Positions 40,514 through 50,284 of a stretch of DNA of 64,000 nucleotides are shown here, in pieces. How positions within the stretch are numbered: the first letter of the stretch is position 1; each line of letters starts with the position of its first letter. Position numbers and translations under genes: made by a program. The stretch covers positions 3,504,001 through 3,568,000 of the forward strand of contig NZ_CP097484.1 of assembly GCF_023546765.1 (NCBI RefSeq), given 5' to 3'. The notes under the pieces were generated by a model. The model did no database searches, had not been told where the DNA came from, and saw only the letters and a list, made by a program, of their open reading frames with translations. Source of the stretch: Methylobacterium tardum. Lineage in GTDB: Bacteria; Pseudomonadota; Alphaproteobacteria; Rhizobiales; Beijerinckiaceae.

Positions 40514-41449
40514 TCACCGGGTCGCGGACGCAGGCTGCAGCGGACCGCGATGCTGGGCCAGGAACGCGAGCACCGCCGCGTTGAAGGCATCCGGGTTGTC
40601 CCGGTTCATCGCGTGGGCCGCGTTCGGGATGACGATGGCGGCCGGGATCGACGGGTTGCAGGTCCGGGCTGCCGCAAAGCCTTCGGGATAGCGCTTGGGA
40701 CTGCGCTCGCCCGTGAGCGTGAGGATCGGGAAGCTGAACTTGGCGATGTCCGCGCAGGTGATGTGCCCGCGCTCGCCGCTGTCGACGCCGGTGCCGAGGT
40801 TGTCGATCAGGATCTCCTTCTGGAGCGCCGAGCGCTTCGCCCAGGTGCCGGGCCCGTTCAGACCGTCGGTGAATTCCTGGCCGGCCTTCTCCTTGTCGCC
40901 CGCGGCGAGGTTCTCCCGCAGCCGCGCGACCAGCCCTTTCACCTCGCCGGCCATCGCCTTGGTCCCGGGCGTCTCGGGGAGCAGCCCTTCCATCCCGCTG
41001 GCATCCTCCAGGATGAGGGTTTTGATCAGCTCGGGGTGCTCCTTGGCCACCGTCAGCACCACGGCGCCACCGCGGGAATGGCCGAGCAGGTGGACCGGGC
41101 CGAGGTTGAGCCGCTGGATCAGGGCCGCCACGTCGGCGGCGTGCTGGGCGATGGAGAAGTCGTCCGCGACGCCGTTCCAGCGCTCCGGATAATAGTGGCG
41201 CAGGCTGAGGGAGAGGACCCGGTAATCCTTCGAGTAGGTCGGCGCCTGGGCGTACCAGATTCGGTAATCGCCGAGCGAGCCGTGCACCAGGACGACCGGC
41301 TCGCCGGATCCGGTCTCCTGGTACGCGAGGGGATATCCGCCCACCGACACGGTCTTCACGCCATCCGGGATCGCCCATTGCGCGCGGGCGCCGGTCGGCA
41401 GGCCGAACAAGACCCCGAGCACAAGAGCCGCCATCGTCAGCCGCATCAT
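40514..41449 (-). CDS. Exported alpha/beta hydrolase
   Basis: A 311-residue alpha/beta hydrolase with a signal peptide (MMRLTMAALVLGVLFGLPTG, cleavage near ARA). The oxyanion region VVLVHGSLGDYRIWYAQA, nucleophile elbow LLGHSRGGAVVLTVA and catalytic His in IPNAAHAMNRDNPDAF are all present. It lies 25 bases after the dihydroxyacetone kinase gene, probably in the same transcript. It may release a substrate in the periplasm for the importer, an inference from context. Confidence 0.85.
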   Translation of the reverse strand: MMRLTMAALVLGVLFGLPTGARAQWAIPDGVKTVSVGGYPLAYQETGSGEPVVLVHGSLGDYRIWYAQAPTYSKDYRVLSLSLRHYYPERWNGVADDFSIAQHAADVAALIQRLNLGPVHLLGHSRGGAVVLTVAKEHPELIKTLILEDASGMEGLLPETPGTKAMAGEVKGLVARLRENLAAGDKEKAGQEFTDGLNGPGTWAKRSALQKEILIDNLGTGVDSGERGHITCADIAKFSFPILTLTGERSPKRYPEGFAAARTCNPSIPAAIVIPNAAHAMNRDNPDAFNAAVLAFLAQHRGPLQPASATR

Positions 41450-41474
41450 GAAACCTCCCTGTCCTCGTGGATCG

Positions 41475-43118
41475 TCAGTGCGTGGTGTCCGCGCCGGCGA
41501 GGGCCGCGAAGGCCGCGGCCACGCCGGCGGCGCCCGGGTCCTGCACGCCCGCGAGATCGCCCGCGGCCAGGTAGCTGGACCGGCCGGCGCCGGCGCGCTC
41601 CATGCGGGCGGTGGCGGCGGCGCCCTCGCGCGCCGCCTCGGCAGCGGCTTGAAGATCGCCGGTCTTCAGGGCCTCGACAGCCGGGATCAGCGCGTCGAGG
41701 AGGGTCCGGTCGCCCCGATCGGCGCCGCCGTAGCCCTGGACCCGGGCTACCCCTTCGGCCAGGGCGTCCGGCCACGCCGCGCCGTCCGACAAAGCGGAGG
41801 CGGCGGCCGCGAAGAAGATCGATCCGAGCACGCCGCTCGACCCGCCCACGGCCCGGCCGATCCGTTCCGCCAGAGCCCGGCAGAGGGCGGCAGGATCTGC
41901 CTGCGGCAGCCGGTCGAGATCGGCCTTCACCGCGCGCGCCGCACCCGCGAAGGTCGTGCCGGCATCCCCGTCGCCGACCTTGGCGTCGAGGGCGTTCAGC
42001 GCCGCCTCGGCCGCGATCAGCGCTTCCGCAACGGCGGCGGCGATCCGGCCGGCCGTCACGGGATCGTGCGACGGGGCGAAGGCCTCGCCCGCGAGGCCGT
42101 CGGGCACCAGGCGCAGGACCGGCGCGGCGACCCGCACGGCGCCGGGCCAAGCCGGGACGGCCACGGGCGCGAGCAGCGCCGCTTCGAGCTCGTCATCGAG
42201 CGGGAGGACGGACAGCGAGGCGCCGTGCATGTCGAGCGCCGTCATCAGGGGGGCGGGCCCGAGGAGCAGGCGCACGCGCGACCCGAGTTCGGTGGCGAGC
42301 ACGGCGCGCGTCAGGACCTGCATTTCCAGCGCGGAGGCCGAGCCCAGATTGTTGACGAGCAGCGCCAACCGGTTGGCGCCCGCGAGGGCCGCGGAGAGGC
42401 GCTCGCTCATCATCCGGGCGAGGTCGCTCGCTTTCGGCAGCGTGATCCGCTCCACCCCGGGCTCGCCATGGATGCCGAGGCCGAGCTCGGCCTGTCCCTC
42501 GGCCAGACGCTCGCTGCGCGGCGAGCCGGGGATGGTGCAGGTCGAGACCGCGATCCCCAGTGATTTCGCCGCGGCGGCCGCCCGGCGCGCGCGCGCCGCC
42601 ACCGCCTCCAGCGGTTGGCCCGCCTCAGCCGCGTGACCCGCGACCTTGTGGACGAACAGCGTGCCGGCGACGCCGCGGGGCTGCTTGGCGTCCGGCAGCG
42701 CGATGTCGTCCGAGACGATGACCGTCTTGACCTTGTGGCCGAGGGCCCGGGCGCGCTCGGCGGCGAGCCCGAAGTTCAGGCGGTCACCCGCATAGTTCTT
42801 GATGACGAGCAGGCACCCGGCCGGGCCCGTCACCGCGAGGATCCCGGCCAACACGGCGTCGACGCTCGGCGAGGCGAAGACATCTCCGCAGACCGCCGCG
42901 CTCAGCAGGCCTGGGCCCACGAACCCGGCATGGGCCGGCTCATGACCGGAGCCGCCGCCGGAGACCACGGCGACCTTGCCGGGATCCAACTCGGCCCGGA
43001 GAACAACGCGGATGCTGGGATCGCCGTCGAGCCGGGCGAGGCGGCCGCCGCCGGCGGCCAGCAGCCCGTCGATGGCGTCGTTGACCAGGGTGGCGCGGGC
43101 ATCGATGAAATGGGCCAT
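41475..43118 (-). CDS. ATP-dependent dihydroxyacetone kinase, DhaK-DhaL fusion
   Basis: A 547-residue single-chain glycerone kinase. The DhaK part (residues 1-325) has VVSGGGSGHEPAHAGFVGPG and the histidine that binds dihydroxyacetone covalently in LGIHGEPGVERITL. The DhaL part (about 355-547) has the Mg-ATP loop ALDAKVGDGDAGTTFAGAA and GRAVGGSSGVLGSIFFAA. Fusion of both parts marks the ATP-using rather than PEP-dependent form. It sits 54 bases behind the permease genes, so the imported compound is probably a triose, polyol or sugar yielding dihydroxyacetone. Confidence 0.9.
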   Translation of the reverse strand: MAHFIDARATLVNDAIDGLLAAGGGRLARLDGDPSIRVVLRAELDPGKVAVVSGGGSGHEPAHAGFVGPGLLSAAVCGDVFASPSVDAVLAGILAVTGPAGCLLVIKNYAGDRLNFGLAAERARALGHKVKTVIVSDDIALPDAKQPRGVAGTLFVHKVAGHAAEAGQPLEAVAARARRAAAAAKSLGIAVSTCTIPGSPRSERLAEGQAELGLGIHGEPGVERITLPKASDLARMMSERLSAALAGANRLALLVNNLGSASALEMQVLTRAVLATELGSRVRLLLGPAPLMTALDMHGASLSVLPLDDELEAALLAPVAVPAWPGAVRVAAPVLRLVPDGLAGEAFAPSHDPVTAGRIAAAVAEALIAAEAALNALDAKVGDGDAGTTFAGAARAVKADLDRLPQADPAALCRALAERIGRAVGGSSGVLGSIFFAAAASALSDGAAWPDALAEGVARVQGYGGADRGDRTLLDALIPAVEALKTGDLQAAAEAAREGAAATARMERAGAGRSSYLAAGDLAGVQDPGAAGVAAAFAALAGADTTH

Positions 43119-43172
43119 GGCGTGACCGTCTCCGGATTCATCCGCGCCCTGGCGGCCGGCTTCGGCGGAGGG

Positions 43173-44111
43173 TCACTCCTTCACGGCACCGGTGAGCGCG
43201 GAGACGTAATACTCCACGAAGAAGGAGTAGAGGATCACGAGCGGCAGGGAGCCGAGCAGCGCGCCGGCCATCAGCGAGCCCCACTTGTAGACGTCGCCGT
43301 CCACGAACTCGCTGACCACGGCGATCGGCACCGTCTTATTCTGCGTTGAGGACAGGAAGGTCAGCGCGTAGATGAACTCGTTCCAGCACAGGGTCAGCGA
43401 GAAGATCCCCGCCGAGATCAGGCCCGGGAAGGCGAGCGGCAGGATGATCTTCGTCAGGATCTGCCACCGGCTGGCGCCGTCCATCAGGGCGCATTCCTCC
43501 AGCTCGTAGGGAATGGTCTTGAAGTAGCCCATCAGGAGCCAGGTCGAGAACGGGATCAGGATGGTCGGATAGGCCAGGATCAGGGCGATCGGCGAGTCGA
43601 ACAAGCCGTAGGCCTGCACGATGGTGGCCAGCGGGATGAACAGGATCGAGGGCGGCACGAGATAGGCGAGGAAGATCGCCGCGCCGACCCAGCCGGCGCC
43701 CCGGTAGCGGACGCGCACGCAGGCATAGGCGGCCAGCACGCTCGCGAACAGCGACAGGACCGTGGCCGCCACCGAAACGTACATCGTGTTCCAGAGCCAG
43801 CGCGGGTATTGCGTCTCGAATAGCAGCTTGTGGATGTGCTTGAACGTCGGATCCACGACCCAGAACGGGTTGAACCGCTCCATGTCGATCAGCTGCTCGT
43901 CCGGTTTGATGGCTGTCAGAGCCATCCAGTAGAACGGGAACAGCAGCACGACGAGAATGACGAGGAGCGGCAGGTAGGTGGTCACCAGCCGCCGGGGCAG
44001 CCGCTCGAGATAGGCCATCCCTTCCGAGTTGTCGGTGATCCCGGCCGGCCGCGCCTCCATCAGGGGAGTGAGGTGCGGGTCGGCGTGTGCGGGCGGTGCG
44101 GGCGCGCTCAT
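43173..44111 (-). CDS. Carbohydrate ABC permease (MalG/UgpE-like)
   Basis: A 312-residue permease of the carbohydrate uptake family. It starts with a cytoplasmic extension, then LVTTYLPLLVILVVLLFPFY and six expected helices. The EAA loop is LEECALMDGASRWQILTKII. Its ATG overlaps the MalF-like stop (ATGA) once a one-base error upstream is corrected. Confidence 0.88.
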   Translation of the reverse strand: MSAPAPPAHADPHLTPLMEARPAGITDNSEGMAYLERLPRRLVTTYLPLLVILVVLLFPFYWMALTAIKPDEQLIDMERFNPFWVVDPTFKHIHKLLFETQYPRWLWNTMYVSVAATVLSLFASVLAAYACVRVRYRGAGWVGAAIFLAYLVPPSILFIPLATIVQAYGLFDSPIALILAYPTILIPFSTWLLMGYFKTIPYELEECALMDGASRWQILTKIILPLAFPGLISAGIFSLTLCWNEFIYALTFLSSTQNKTVPIAVVSEFVDGDVYKWGSLMAGALLGSLPLVILYSFFVEYYVSALTGAVKE

Positions 44112-45063
44112 CGGTCGGACTCCCGGCCTGCCAGGCCCGGCGCTGCAGGCCGAACCACGAGATCCCGATGGCGGCCAGCAGGAACGGCACCATGGCGGTG
44201 GCGATGGCCGCGCCCTCGCCGAGCGTCCCGGACAGGATGCCCCGCTGGTACGACAGCGTCGCCATCAGGTGCGTGGCGTTGACCGGGCCGCCACGGGTCA
44301 TGGCCCAGATCAGCTGGAAGTCCGTGAAGGTGAACAGGACCGAGAAGGTCATCACCACGGCGATGATTGGGGTGAGCAACGGCAGGGTGATCCGCGAGAA
44401 GATCTGCCAGTTCGAGGCGCCGTCGAGCGTCGCCGCCTCGTAGAGGGAGGGCGAGACCGTCTGCAGCCCGGCCAGCAGCGTGATGGCGATGAACGGCACG
44501 CCGCGCCAGATGTTGGCGAAGATCACGCAGGCCCGGGCCATGGCCGGCTCGCCCAGGAAGTCGATGTTGCCGTCGATGATCCCGAGATGGCGCAGCGACC
44601 ACGAGATGATCGAGAACTGGCTGTCGAAGATCCACCAGAACGCGATGGCCGAGAGCACCGTCGGCACGACGAACGGGATCAGCACGATCGAGCGGATGAT
44701 CGCCTTGAACGGCATGTTCTTGTTGAGCAGCAGTGCGAGATACAGACCGATCCCGAACTTCACCACCGAGGCGACCGCCGTGTAGAGGCAGGTGTTGAAC
44801 ACCGAGAGCCAGAACACGTCGTCGTCCCAGAGCCACTCGTAGTTCTCCAGGCCAATGAACACGCCGTCCCGGCCGATCCGGGCATTCGTGAAGGACAGCC
44901 AGATGCCCTTCAGGAGCGGGTAGGCCAGGAACAGGCCGAGGATCAGCGCGGTGGGCAGCATGAACCAGAAGCCCGCCCAGCCGCGGCTCGCGCGCAGGCG
45001 CGCCCAGGCCGAGCGGGTCGGAACCGCGACCGGGGCGGGCTGTGTCAGGGCCGTATGCGCCAT
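44108..45063 (-). CDS. Carbohydrate ABC permease (MalF/UgpA-like), one-base frameshift at its end
   Basis: An approximately 318-residue permease if repaired. Helices start at GFWFMLPTALILGLFLAYPL and the EAA loop is LYEAATLDGASNWQIFSRIT. As written the frame misses its stop and runs on through the next gene out of phase to 43336, giving a false 575-residue product. One added G at the ccc run 44122-44124 makes the tail end ESDR-stop, with that stop overlapping the MalG-like ATG by four bases, the usual coupling in such operons. Confidence 0.85.
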
Positions 45064-45084
45064 GATCTCGGCTCCGCTTCCGGC

Positions 45085-46395
45085 TCAGGTGTTCCGGAAG
45101 ATGCGCGTGGCCGCGCGCTCGGCGTTCTTGATCGCGCCCTTCACGTCCTCGCGGCCCGTGCAGTGGCTCGCGAACATGTCGGCGACCACGAAGTCGGCCA
45201 GCACCGCGGCGATGCGCTCGCTGACCGGCGCGAGTCCGCCGGCGGCGAGAGAACGCCGTCCCGCCTCGGCGAAGACCGCGTTCTTCGGGTCGCTCGTCCA
45301 GATCGGGTTCTTCGGATAGTTCGACAACGGCTCGCACAGGTATCCCTGCGCGGCCTCCAGCCACGGATTGTAGTTCGACGCCTCCATCATGAAGGCGATG
45401 AAGGCCTTACAGGCATTGGGCGCCTTCGAGTACTTGAAGGCCAGGATCGGATAGGCGAGCTGGAACTCGGTCGGCTTGCCGACGGGGCCGACCGGCCAGA
45501 CCGCATGGTCCATGTCCTCGGCGAGCTTCGGGTTGTCCTTCTTGGCCGCCGCGTAGATCGAGATGCCGTTGTTGGTGAGGTACAGGTCGCCGGCCAGGAA
45601 CGCCTTGTTGTTGGAGGAATCGTTCCACGACACCGTGCCCGGCACGAAGGTCTCGTACAGGGATTTCACGTATTCGAGCGCCTTGGCGGTCTCGGGCGAA
45701 TTGATGACGATCTTCTCGTTGGCGTCGGCGAGATTGCCGCCATGCGCCCAGAGCGCCCAGTGGCACCAGGTGTTGCCGTCGCCGGTGGCGTGGCCCAGGG
45801 CGAAGCCGGCCGGCGTGTTGTTCTTCTTCAGGCCCCGGCACAGTTCGAGGAAGCCGGCCGTGTCGGTCGGGAACTTGTCGAAGCCGGCCTTCTTCATCGC
45901 CGAGATGCGGTAATTCGGGTAGCCGCCGTTGAACGAGACGGGAATGGCGATCCAGTTGCCCTTGACCTTGCCGTAGGCTTCCGCGGACGGGAACCAGGGG
46001 CCGTATTTCTTGGCGAGCGATGCCGCGACATCTTCCAGCGGCACGCACTTGTCGGGAAACAGTGCCGGGAACGAGAACAGGCCCCAGACCATGTCGGGGC
46101 CCTGCCCGGTATTGGCCGCGACGGAGGCCTTCGGCTGGATGTCGTCGTAGGATTCGTTGCTGACCGTGATCTTGACGCCCGTCGCCTGTGTGAAGGCGTC
46201 GACCATCTTCAGGAAGGCCTCCTCCTCGCTCGGCACGAAGCGCTTCCAGCGCAGGAGGGACAGGCTGGCGCCGGGCTCCGGCTTCCACTCGGCGGTCTGC
46301 GCCCAGGCCTTGGCGAAGCCCAGCAGGTCACCGCCGACGGCGAGACCCGCTGCGGCGGCGCCGGTGAGGAGGGAACGGCGATCGAGACCAGACAT
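45085..46395 (-). CDS. Carbohydrate ABC substrate-binding protein
   Basis: A 436-residue family 1 extracellular binding protein with a twin-arginine signal (MSGLDRRSLLTGAAAAGLAV). Recognisable segments are ITVSNESYDDIQPKASVAAN, GPDMVWGLFSFPALFP and NPWLEAAQGYLCEPLSNYP. It would capture a sugar or polyol in the periplasm for the MalF/MalG-like permeases 21 bases downstream. The ligand cannot be read from sequence. Confidence 0.88.
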   Translation of the reverse strand: MSGLDRRSLLTGAAAAGLAVGGDLLGFAKAWAQTAEWKPEPGASLSLLRWKRFVPSEEEAFLKMVDAFTQATGVKITVSNESYDDIQPKASVAANTGQGPDMVWGLFSFPALFPDKCVPLEDVAASLAKKYGPWFPSAEAYGKVKGNWIAIPVSFNGGYPNYRISAMKKAGFDKFPTDTAGFLELCRGLKKNNTPAGFALGHATGDGNTWCHWALWAHGGNLADANEKIVINSPETAKALEYVKSLYETFVPGTVSWNDSSNNKAFLAGDLYLTNNGISIYAAAKKDNPKLAEDMDHAVWPVGPVGKPTEFQLAYPILAFKYSKAPNACKAFIAFMMEASNYNPWLEAAQGYLCEPLSNYPKNPIWTSDPKNAVFAEAGRRSLAAGGLAPVSERIAAVLADFVVADMFASHCTGREDVKGAIKNAERAATRIFRNT

Positions 46396-46469
46396 CAGGT
46401 GCTACTCCCTGGAGGATCGTCTGCCGCGGAGGCGCGGTGCCCCCGCCTGGTGGAGCGGTATGGCGGCGT

Positions 46470-47531
46470 TCAGTCCGGCAGGCGGCGGCCGGTCTCGGCG
46501 TCGAAGACGTGCACCCGATTCGGACGCACGAACACGGTCTCGCCGGGTCGCTCGCTGACGCGCTCACGCAGGACGCAGGTGAGGTCCTGGCCCGCGGCCC
46601 GCACCGCCAGCATGGTCTCCGAGCCGGTCGGCTCGACCACCACCACCTCGGCGGCGATGCCGTCCGGCGCGAGGTCGAAATGTTCGGGCCGGATGCCCAG
46701 GATGAGTGGCCGGCCATCCGCTCCCGCCGGCGCCGCATCCAAGGGGATCGACAGGCCTGTATCGCTGACGAAGACCAGATGGCCGTTCCGGCGGATCGCC
46801 CCGGAGATGAAGTTCATCGCCGGCGACCCGATGAAGCCCGCGACGAACAGGTTGTCGGGACGGTCGTAGAGATCCAGCGGCGGCCCGATCTGCTCGACCA
46901 CGCCGTCGTGCATCACCACGATCCGGTCGGCCATGGTCATGGCCTCGATCTGGTCGTGGGTGACGTAGATGGTCGTCGTCTTCAGCCGCTGGTGCAGCTC
47001 CTTGATCTCGGTGCGCATGGCCACGCGCAGCTTGGCATCGAGGTTCGAGAGCGGCTCGTCGAACAGGAACACCTGGGGATCGCGCACGATGGCGCGGCCC
47101 ATGGCGACGCGCTGCCGCTGGCCACCGGAGAGCTGGCGCGGGTAGCGGTCGAGCAGGTGCGAGAGCCCGAGGATCTGCGCGGCCTTGTTGACCCGAAGGT
47201 CGATCTCCGAGGTCGGCGCCTTCCGGATGCGCATCGAGAACGCCATGTTCTCGCGCACCGTGAGATGCGGATAGAGCGCGTAGTTCTGGAAAACCATGGC
47301 GATGTCCCGCTCCTTCGGCGGAACATCGTTCACGACGCGCTCCCCGATACGGATCTCACCGCCGGAAATATTCTCGAGACCGGCAATCATCCGCAGCAGG
47401 GTCGATTTCCCGCAGCCCGACGGGCCGACCAGGATCACGAATTCGCCGTCCCGGATATCCACGGACACGCCGTGCAGGACATTCGCCGATCCGAAAGCCT
47501 TGCGAACCTCGCGGATTCCCACCGAGGCCAT
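46470..47531 (-). CDS. Carbohydrate ABC ATPase (UgpC/MalK-like)
   Basis: A 353-residue ATPase of the MalK/UgpC class. Walker [17 protein letters not shown], signature [14 protein letters not shown], Walker [13 protein letters not shown] and switch [14 protein letters not shown] are intact. A C-terminal regulatory TOBE domain follows ([16 protein letters not shown]). ATG at 47531 gives the standard [14 protein letters not shown] start. It is the first gene of the importer-dihydroxyacetone kinase operon. Confidence 0.9.
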   Translation of the reverse strand: MASVGIREVRKAFGSANVLHGVSVDIRDGEFVILVGPSGCGKSTLLRMIAGLENISGGEIRIGERVVNDVPPKERDIAMVFQNYALYPHLTVRENMAFSMRIRKAPTSEIDLRVNKAAQILGLSHLLDRYPRQLSGGQRQRVAMGRAIVRDPQVFLFDEPLSNLDAKLRVAMRTEIKELHQRLKTTTIYVTHDQIEAMTMADRIVVMHDGVVEQIGPPLDLYDRPDNLFVAGFIGSPAMNFISGAIRRNGHLVFVSDTGLSIPLDAAPAGADGRPLILGIRPEHFDLAPDGIAAEVVVVEPTGSETMLAVRAAGQDLTCVLRERVSERPGETVFVRPNRVHVFDAETGRRLPD

Positions 47532-47848
47532 GCTTCCTCCCGATAACGGCCACTCTGACGGCGGCTCTAGAGCTTCAGTACAAATGAGCGTGTGCAGGAA
47601 AGCAAGCGGGTGCCACGGCAAAGCTGCAGATAAACTTCAATCTGTCAGGCTATGCGCTGGGAGCAGGTGACGAGGCCGTCGCGGTGAAACACGCGACGGG
47701 CTGTTGAACGACGTGAAATGCTATGGATCGCCGCGCCGGCTTCGATGCCGGAGAGACGGTTCCGGAGCGTCGCGCGTGGCCGCCCGAGTGGCACCCCGGC
47801 CTCGGGACTCGGGCGCACCGCGGGCAAACATTCAGGGGAATGAAGCGC
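47532..47848. other. Divergent promoter region, no gene
   Basis: This 317-base gap separates the importer operon from the divergent FAH-family gene and presumably holds both promoters. AGGGGA at 47834-47839 serves the FAH-family start. No regulator gene or clear operator was seen. Confidence 0.5.
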
Positions 47849-49042
47849 ATGACGTCATCGGGTCTGACCGCGCAGGCGATTCTGCCGGCCGATGGATGCC
47901 GGGGAGCCCTCGTGGGCCGCGTGTGGCGGCCGGACGTCTCGGGCCCGAGCGTCGTGGCAATCCGCGCCGATGCGGCGGGCGAGGCGCGGGTCATCGACGT
48001 TACCGCCACCTTCCCGACCATCAGCGACCTGTGCGAGGCCCGCGATCCCGGCGCTGCCCTGCGGGCGGCCGAGGGCGCGGATCTCGGCAGGCTCGACGCG
48101 ATCCTGGCCAACACCCCGCCCGATGGGCGCGACCCCGCCCGACCGTGGCTCCTCGCGCCGGTCGACCTGCAGGCCCTGAAAGCCGCGGGCGTGACCTTCG
48201 CCACATCCATGCTGGAGCGGGTGATCGAGGAGCGCGCCCGCGGCGACCTCGCCGCCGCGGCTGCGATCCGCGCCGAGGTCGAGCGCCTGGTCGGCCGCGA
48301 CCTGCGCCGGCTGAAGCCCGGCTCGCCGGAGGCCATGGCGCTCAAGGACGTGCTGGTCGCGCAGGGCGCGTGGAGCCAGTACCTGGAAGTCGGCATCGGC
48401 CCGGATGCCGAGATCTTCACCAAGGCGCAGCCGCTCTCGGCGGTGGGCTGCGGCGCGGATGCGGGCCTCCACCCGGACTCGCACTGGAACAACCCGGAGC
48501 CGGAAGTGGCTCTGGCCGTGACGTCCGACCAGCGCATCGTCGGCGCGACGCTCGCCAACGACGTCAACCTGCGCGACTTCGAGGGCCGGTCGGCGCTGCT
48601 CCTCGGCAAGGCCAAGGACAACAACGCCTCCTGCGCCCTCGGGCCGTTCCTGCGGCTGTTCGACGACACGTTCGGGCTCGACGACGTGCGCCGCACCACC
48701 GTCACCCTGGAGGTCGTCGGCACGGACGGGTTTCGGCTTGAGGGGACCTCGCCGCTTTCCGAGATCAGCCGCGACCCGGAGGAGCTGGCCGAGGCGCTCA
48801 TGGGCCGCACGCATAATTACCCGGACGGCGCTCTCCTCCTCCTCGGCACGATGTTCGCGCCGATCCAGGACCGCCACGGGCCGGGCCTTGGCTTCACCCA
48901 CGCCGAGGGCGACCGGGTCGTGGTGGCGAGCCCGGAACTCGGCAGCCTGGTCAACCGCATGCGCCCGTGCGACGCCTGCGAGCCCTGGACGTTCGGCGCC
49001 CGCGCGCTGATGCGCAACCTCGCGGCGCGCGGGATTCTGTGA
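47849..49042 (+). CDS. Fumarylacetoacetate hydrolase-family protein, probable sugar-acid pathway enzyme
   Basis: A 397-residue FAH-fold protein. Metal-binding and core segments include EIFTKAQPLSAVGCGADAGL, HPDSHWNNPEPEVALAV, GATLANDVNLRDFEGRSALL and AKDNNASCALGPF. Related long FAH-family proteins beside sugar transporters act as 2-keto-3-deoxy sugar-acid dehydratases, but that role is inferred. ATG at 47849 is favoured over 47840 because of the spacing to AGGGGA. It is followed closely by an FAD-dependent oxidase gene. Confidence 0.75.
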   Translation: MTSSGLTAQAILPADGCRGALVGRVWRPDVSGPSVVAIRADAAGEARVIDVTATFPTISDLCEARDPGAALRAAEGADLGRLDAILANTPPDGRDPARPWLLAPVDLQALKAAGVTFATSMLERVIEERARGDLAAAAAIRAEVERLVGRDLRRLKPGSPEAMALKDVLVAQGAWSQYLEVGIGPDAEIFTKAQPLSAVGCGADAGLHPDSHWNNPEPEVALAVTSDQRIVGATLANDVNLRDFEGRSALLLGKAKDNNASCALGPFLRLFDDTFGLDDVRRTTVTLEVVGTDGFRLEGTSPLSEISRDPEELAEALMGRTHNYPDGALLLLGTMFAPIQDRHGPGLGFTHAEGDRVVVASPELGSLVNRMRPCDACEPWTFGARALMRNLAARGIL

Positions 49043-49100
49043 CAGAGCGTCGGCCGTCGTGCCGCCCGAGACCGAACCTGATCCCGCCGAGATGATGCCG

Positions 49101-49913
49101 ATGACCGACGCCCGCCTCCTCGACCGCCTCGCCGCGATCGTCGGATCGTCCGGCCTCGTCACCGGCGACGAGCTGCGCGGACGCTCGGCCAACTGGACGC
49201 GGCCGACCGAGCCCTGCGCGGCCCTCGCGCTGGTCCGTCCGCGCGACACCGCCGAGACCAGCGCGATCCTGGCGGCCTGCCACGCGGCGGGCGTTTCCGT
49301 GGTGCCGCGGGGCGGCGCCACCGGGCTCGCCGACGGCACGCTCTGCGCGCCCGACGAGATCACCCTCTCGACCGAGCGCATGAGCGGAATCGAGCCGGTC
49401 GACCCGCTGGGCATGACGGTTGTGGTCGGCACCGGCGCCACCATCGAGAGCGTGCAGGATGCCGCCGCTTCGAGCGGCCTGTTCTTCCCCCTCGACCTCG
49501 GGGCCCGCGGCTCGGCGACGATCGGCGGCGCGATCTCCACCAATGCCGGCGGCCTGCGGGTGCTGCGCTACGGCATGATGCGCGAGATGGTGCTGGGCCT
49601 GGAAGCGGTGCTCGCCGACGGCACGGTGGTGTCGTCCATGCGCCCGCTGATCAAGAACAACACCGGCCTCGACCTGAAGCAGCTCTTCGTCGGCACCGAG
49701 GGCACGCTGGGCGTCGTCACACGGGCAGTGCTGCGGCTGCGTCCGGAACCCGCGGGCTACGCGACCGCGCTGATCGCCTGCCCCAGCGTCGGCGACGGGG
49801 CGCGGGTGCTGCGGGCGGCCCAGAGCGCCTTTCAGGGGCGCGTCTCCTCCTTCGAGGGGCTGTGGCCCGACTTCTACCGGCTGATGACGGCGCCCGGACG
49901 CGCGACGCTGTAG
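49101..49913 (+). pseudogene. FAD-binding (GlcD-type) oxidoreductase, 3' truncated
   Basis: The FAD-binding PCMH half of a glycolate/D-lactate oxidase-like enzyme: VRPRDTAETSAILAACHAAG, VVPRGGATGLADGTLC, LGARGSATIGGAISTNAGG and KQLFVGTEGTLGVVTRAV. The frame ends after about 270 residues, whereas this family usually has 450-490, so the C-terminal substrate domain is missing. Homology stops at the edge of an odd seam and an IS element, indicating a break by insertion, rearrangement or mis-assembly. GTG at 49059 is an alternative start. Confidence 0.8.
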
Positions 49914-50113
49914 GGAGTTGGAAAAAACTGCCCCCGGCGGCTGACAAATTCCCAATGCCAAAAAGGGGTTAGGCAAAACCCTGTTTAAATTACACACCCC
50001 CGTCCCGCGGAAAAAGCTACCCATCCCACGAATATGATCAGAATAAATTGCCCCGGCGCGTCAGACCCCGCGGCAAGGCGCACGAAGTTGTACCGCGGCG
50101 GCCATCCGGCTCC
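49914..50113. other. Unusual A- and homopolymer-rich seam
   Basis: Between the truncated oxidase and the IS element the base composition changes abruptly. Runs such as ggaaaaaactgccccc, aaaaaggggtt, cacaccccc and gaaaaagc crowd together within about 110 bases. No gene, repeat or hairpin is evident. It looks like either a degraded sequence or a poorly resolved assembly joint. Confidence 0.5.
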
Positions 50114-50116
50114 TTA
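50114..50116. repeat. Left target-site duplication of the IS5-like element
   Basis: TTA directly precedes the left inverted repeat and is repeated at 51204-51206 after the right one. A three-base duplication is plausible for IS5-type transposition but short enough to occur by chance. Confidence 0.5.
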
Positions 50117-50132
50117 GAGTCCGTCCGAGAAG

Positions 50133-50283
50133 TCAGGCTGATCGGGCGAGGCGCCTGACGAGGATCATGACGGCTGCGGCGTAGAGGAAGGCTCGTGCGG
50201 AGGCGAGTGTCGCTTCCGGATCCTTCCAGAGGCGTCGATTGCGGCTGATCCAGGCGAAGAACCTCTCAACGGTCCGCTGTACA
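50133..50283 (-). pseudogene. IS5-family transposase, C-terminal fragment
   Basis: About 45 residues: TVERFFAWISRNRRLWKDPE then ATLASARAFLYAAAVMILVR and RRLARSA-stop, the characteristic IS5-type C-terminus. It is separated from the N-terminal fragment by the recombinase insert, and its upstream DDE residues are lost. Confidence 0.8.
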
Positions 50284-50284
50284 A

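Noticed and set aside
43336..45063. Apparent 575-residue permease
   Set aside because: Beyond 44120 it reads the MalG-like gene out of phase. One added base gives a normal MalF-like stop overlapping the next ATG.
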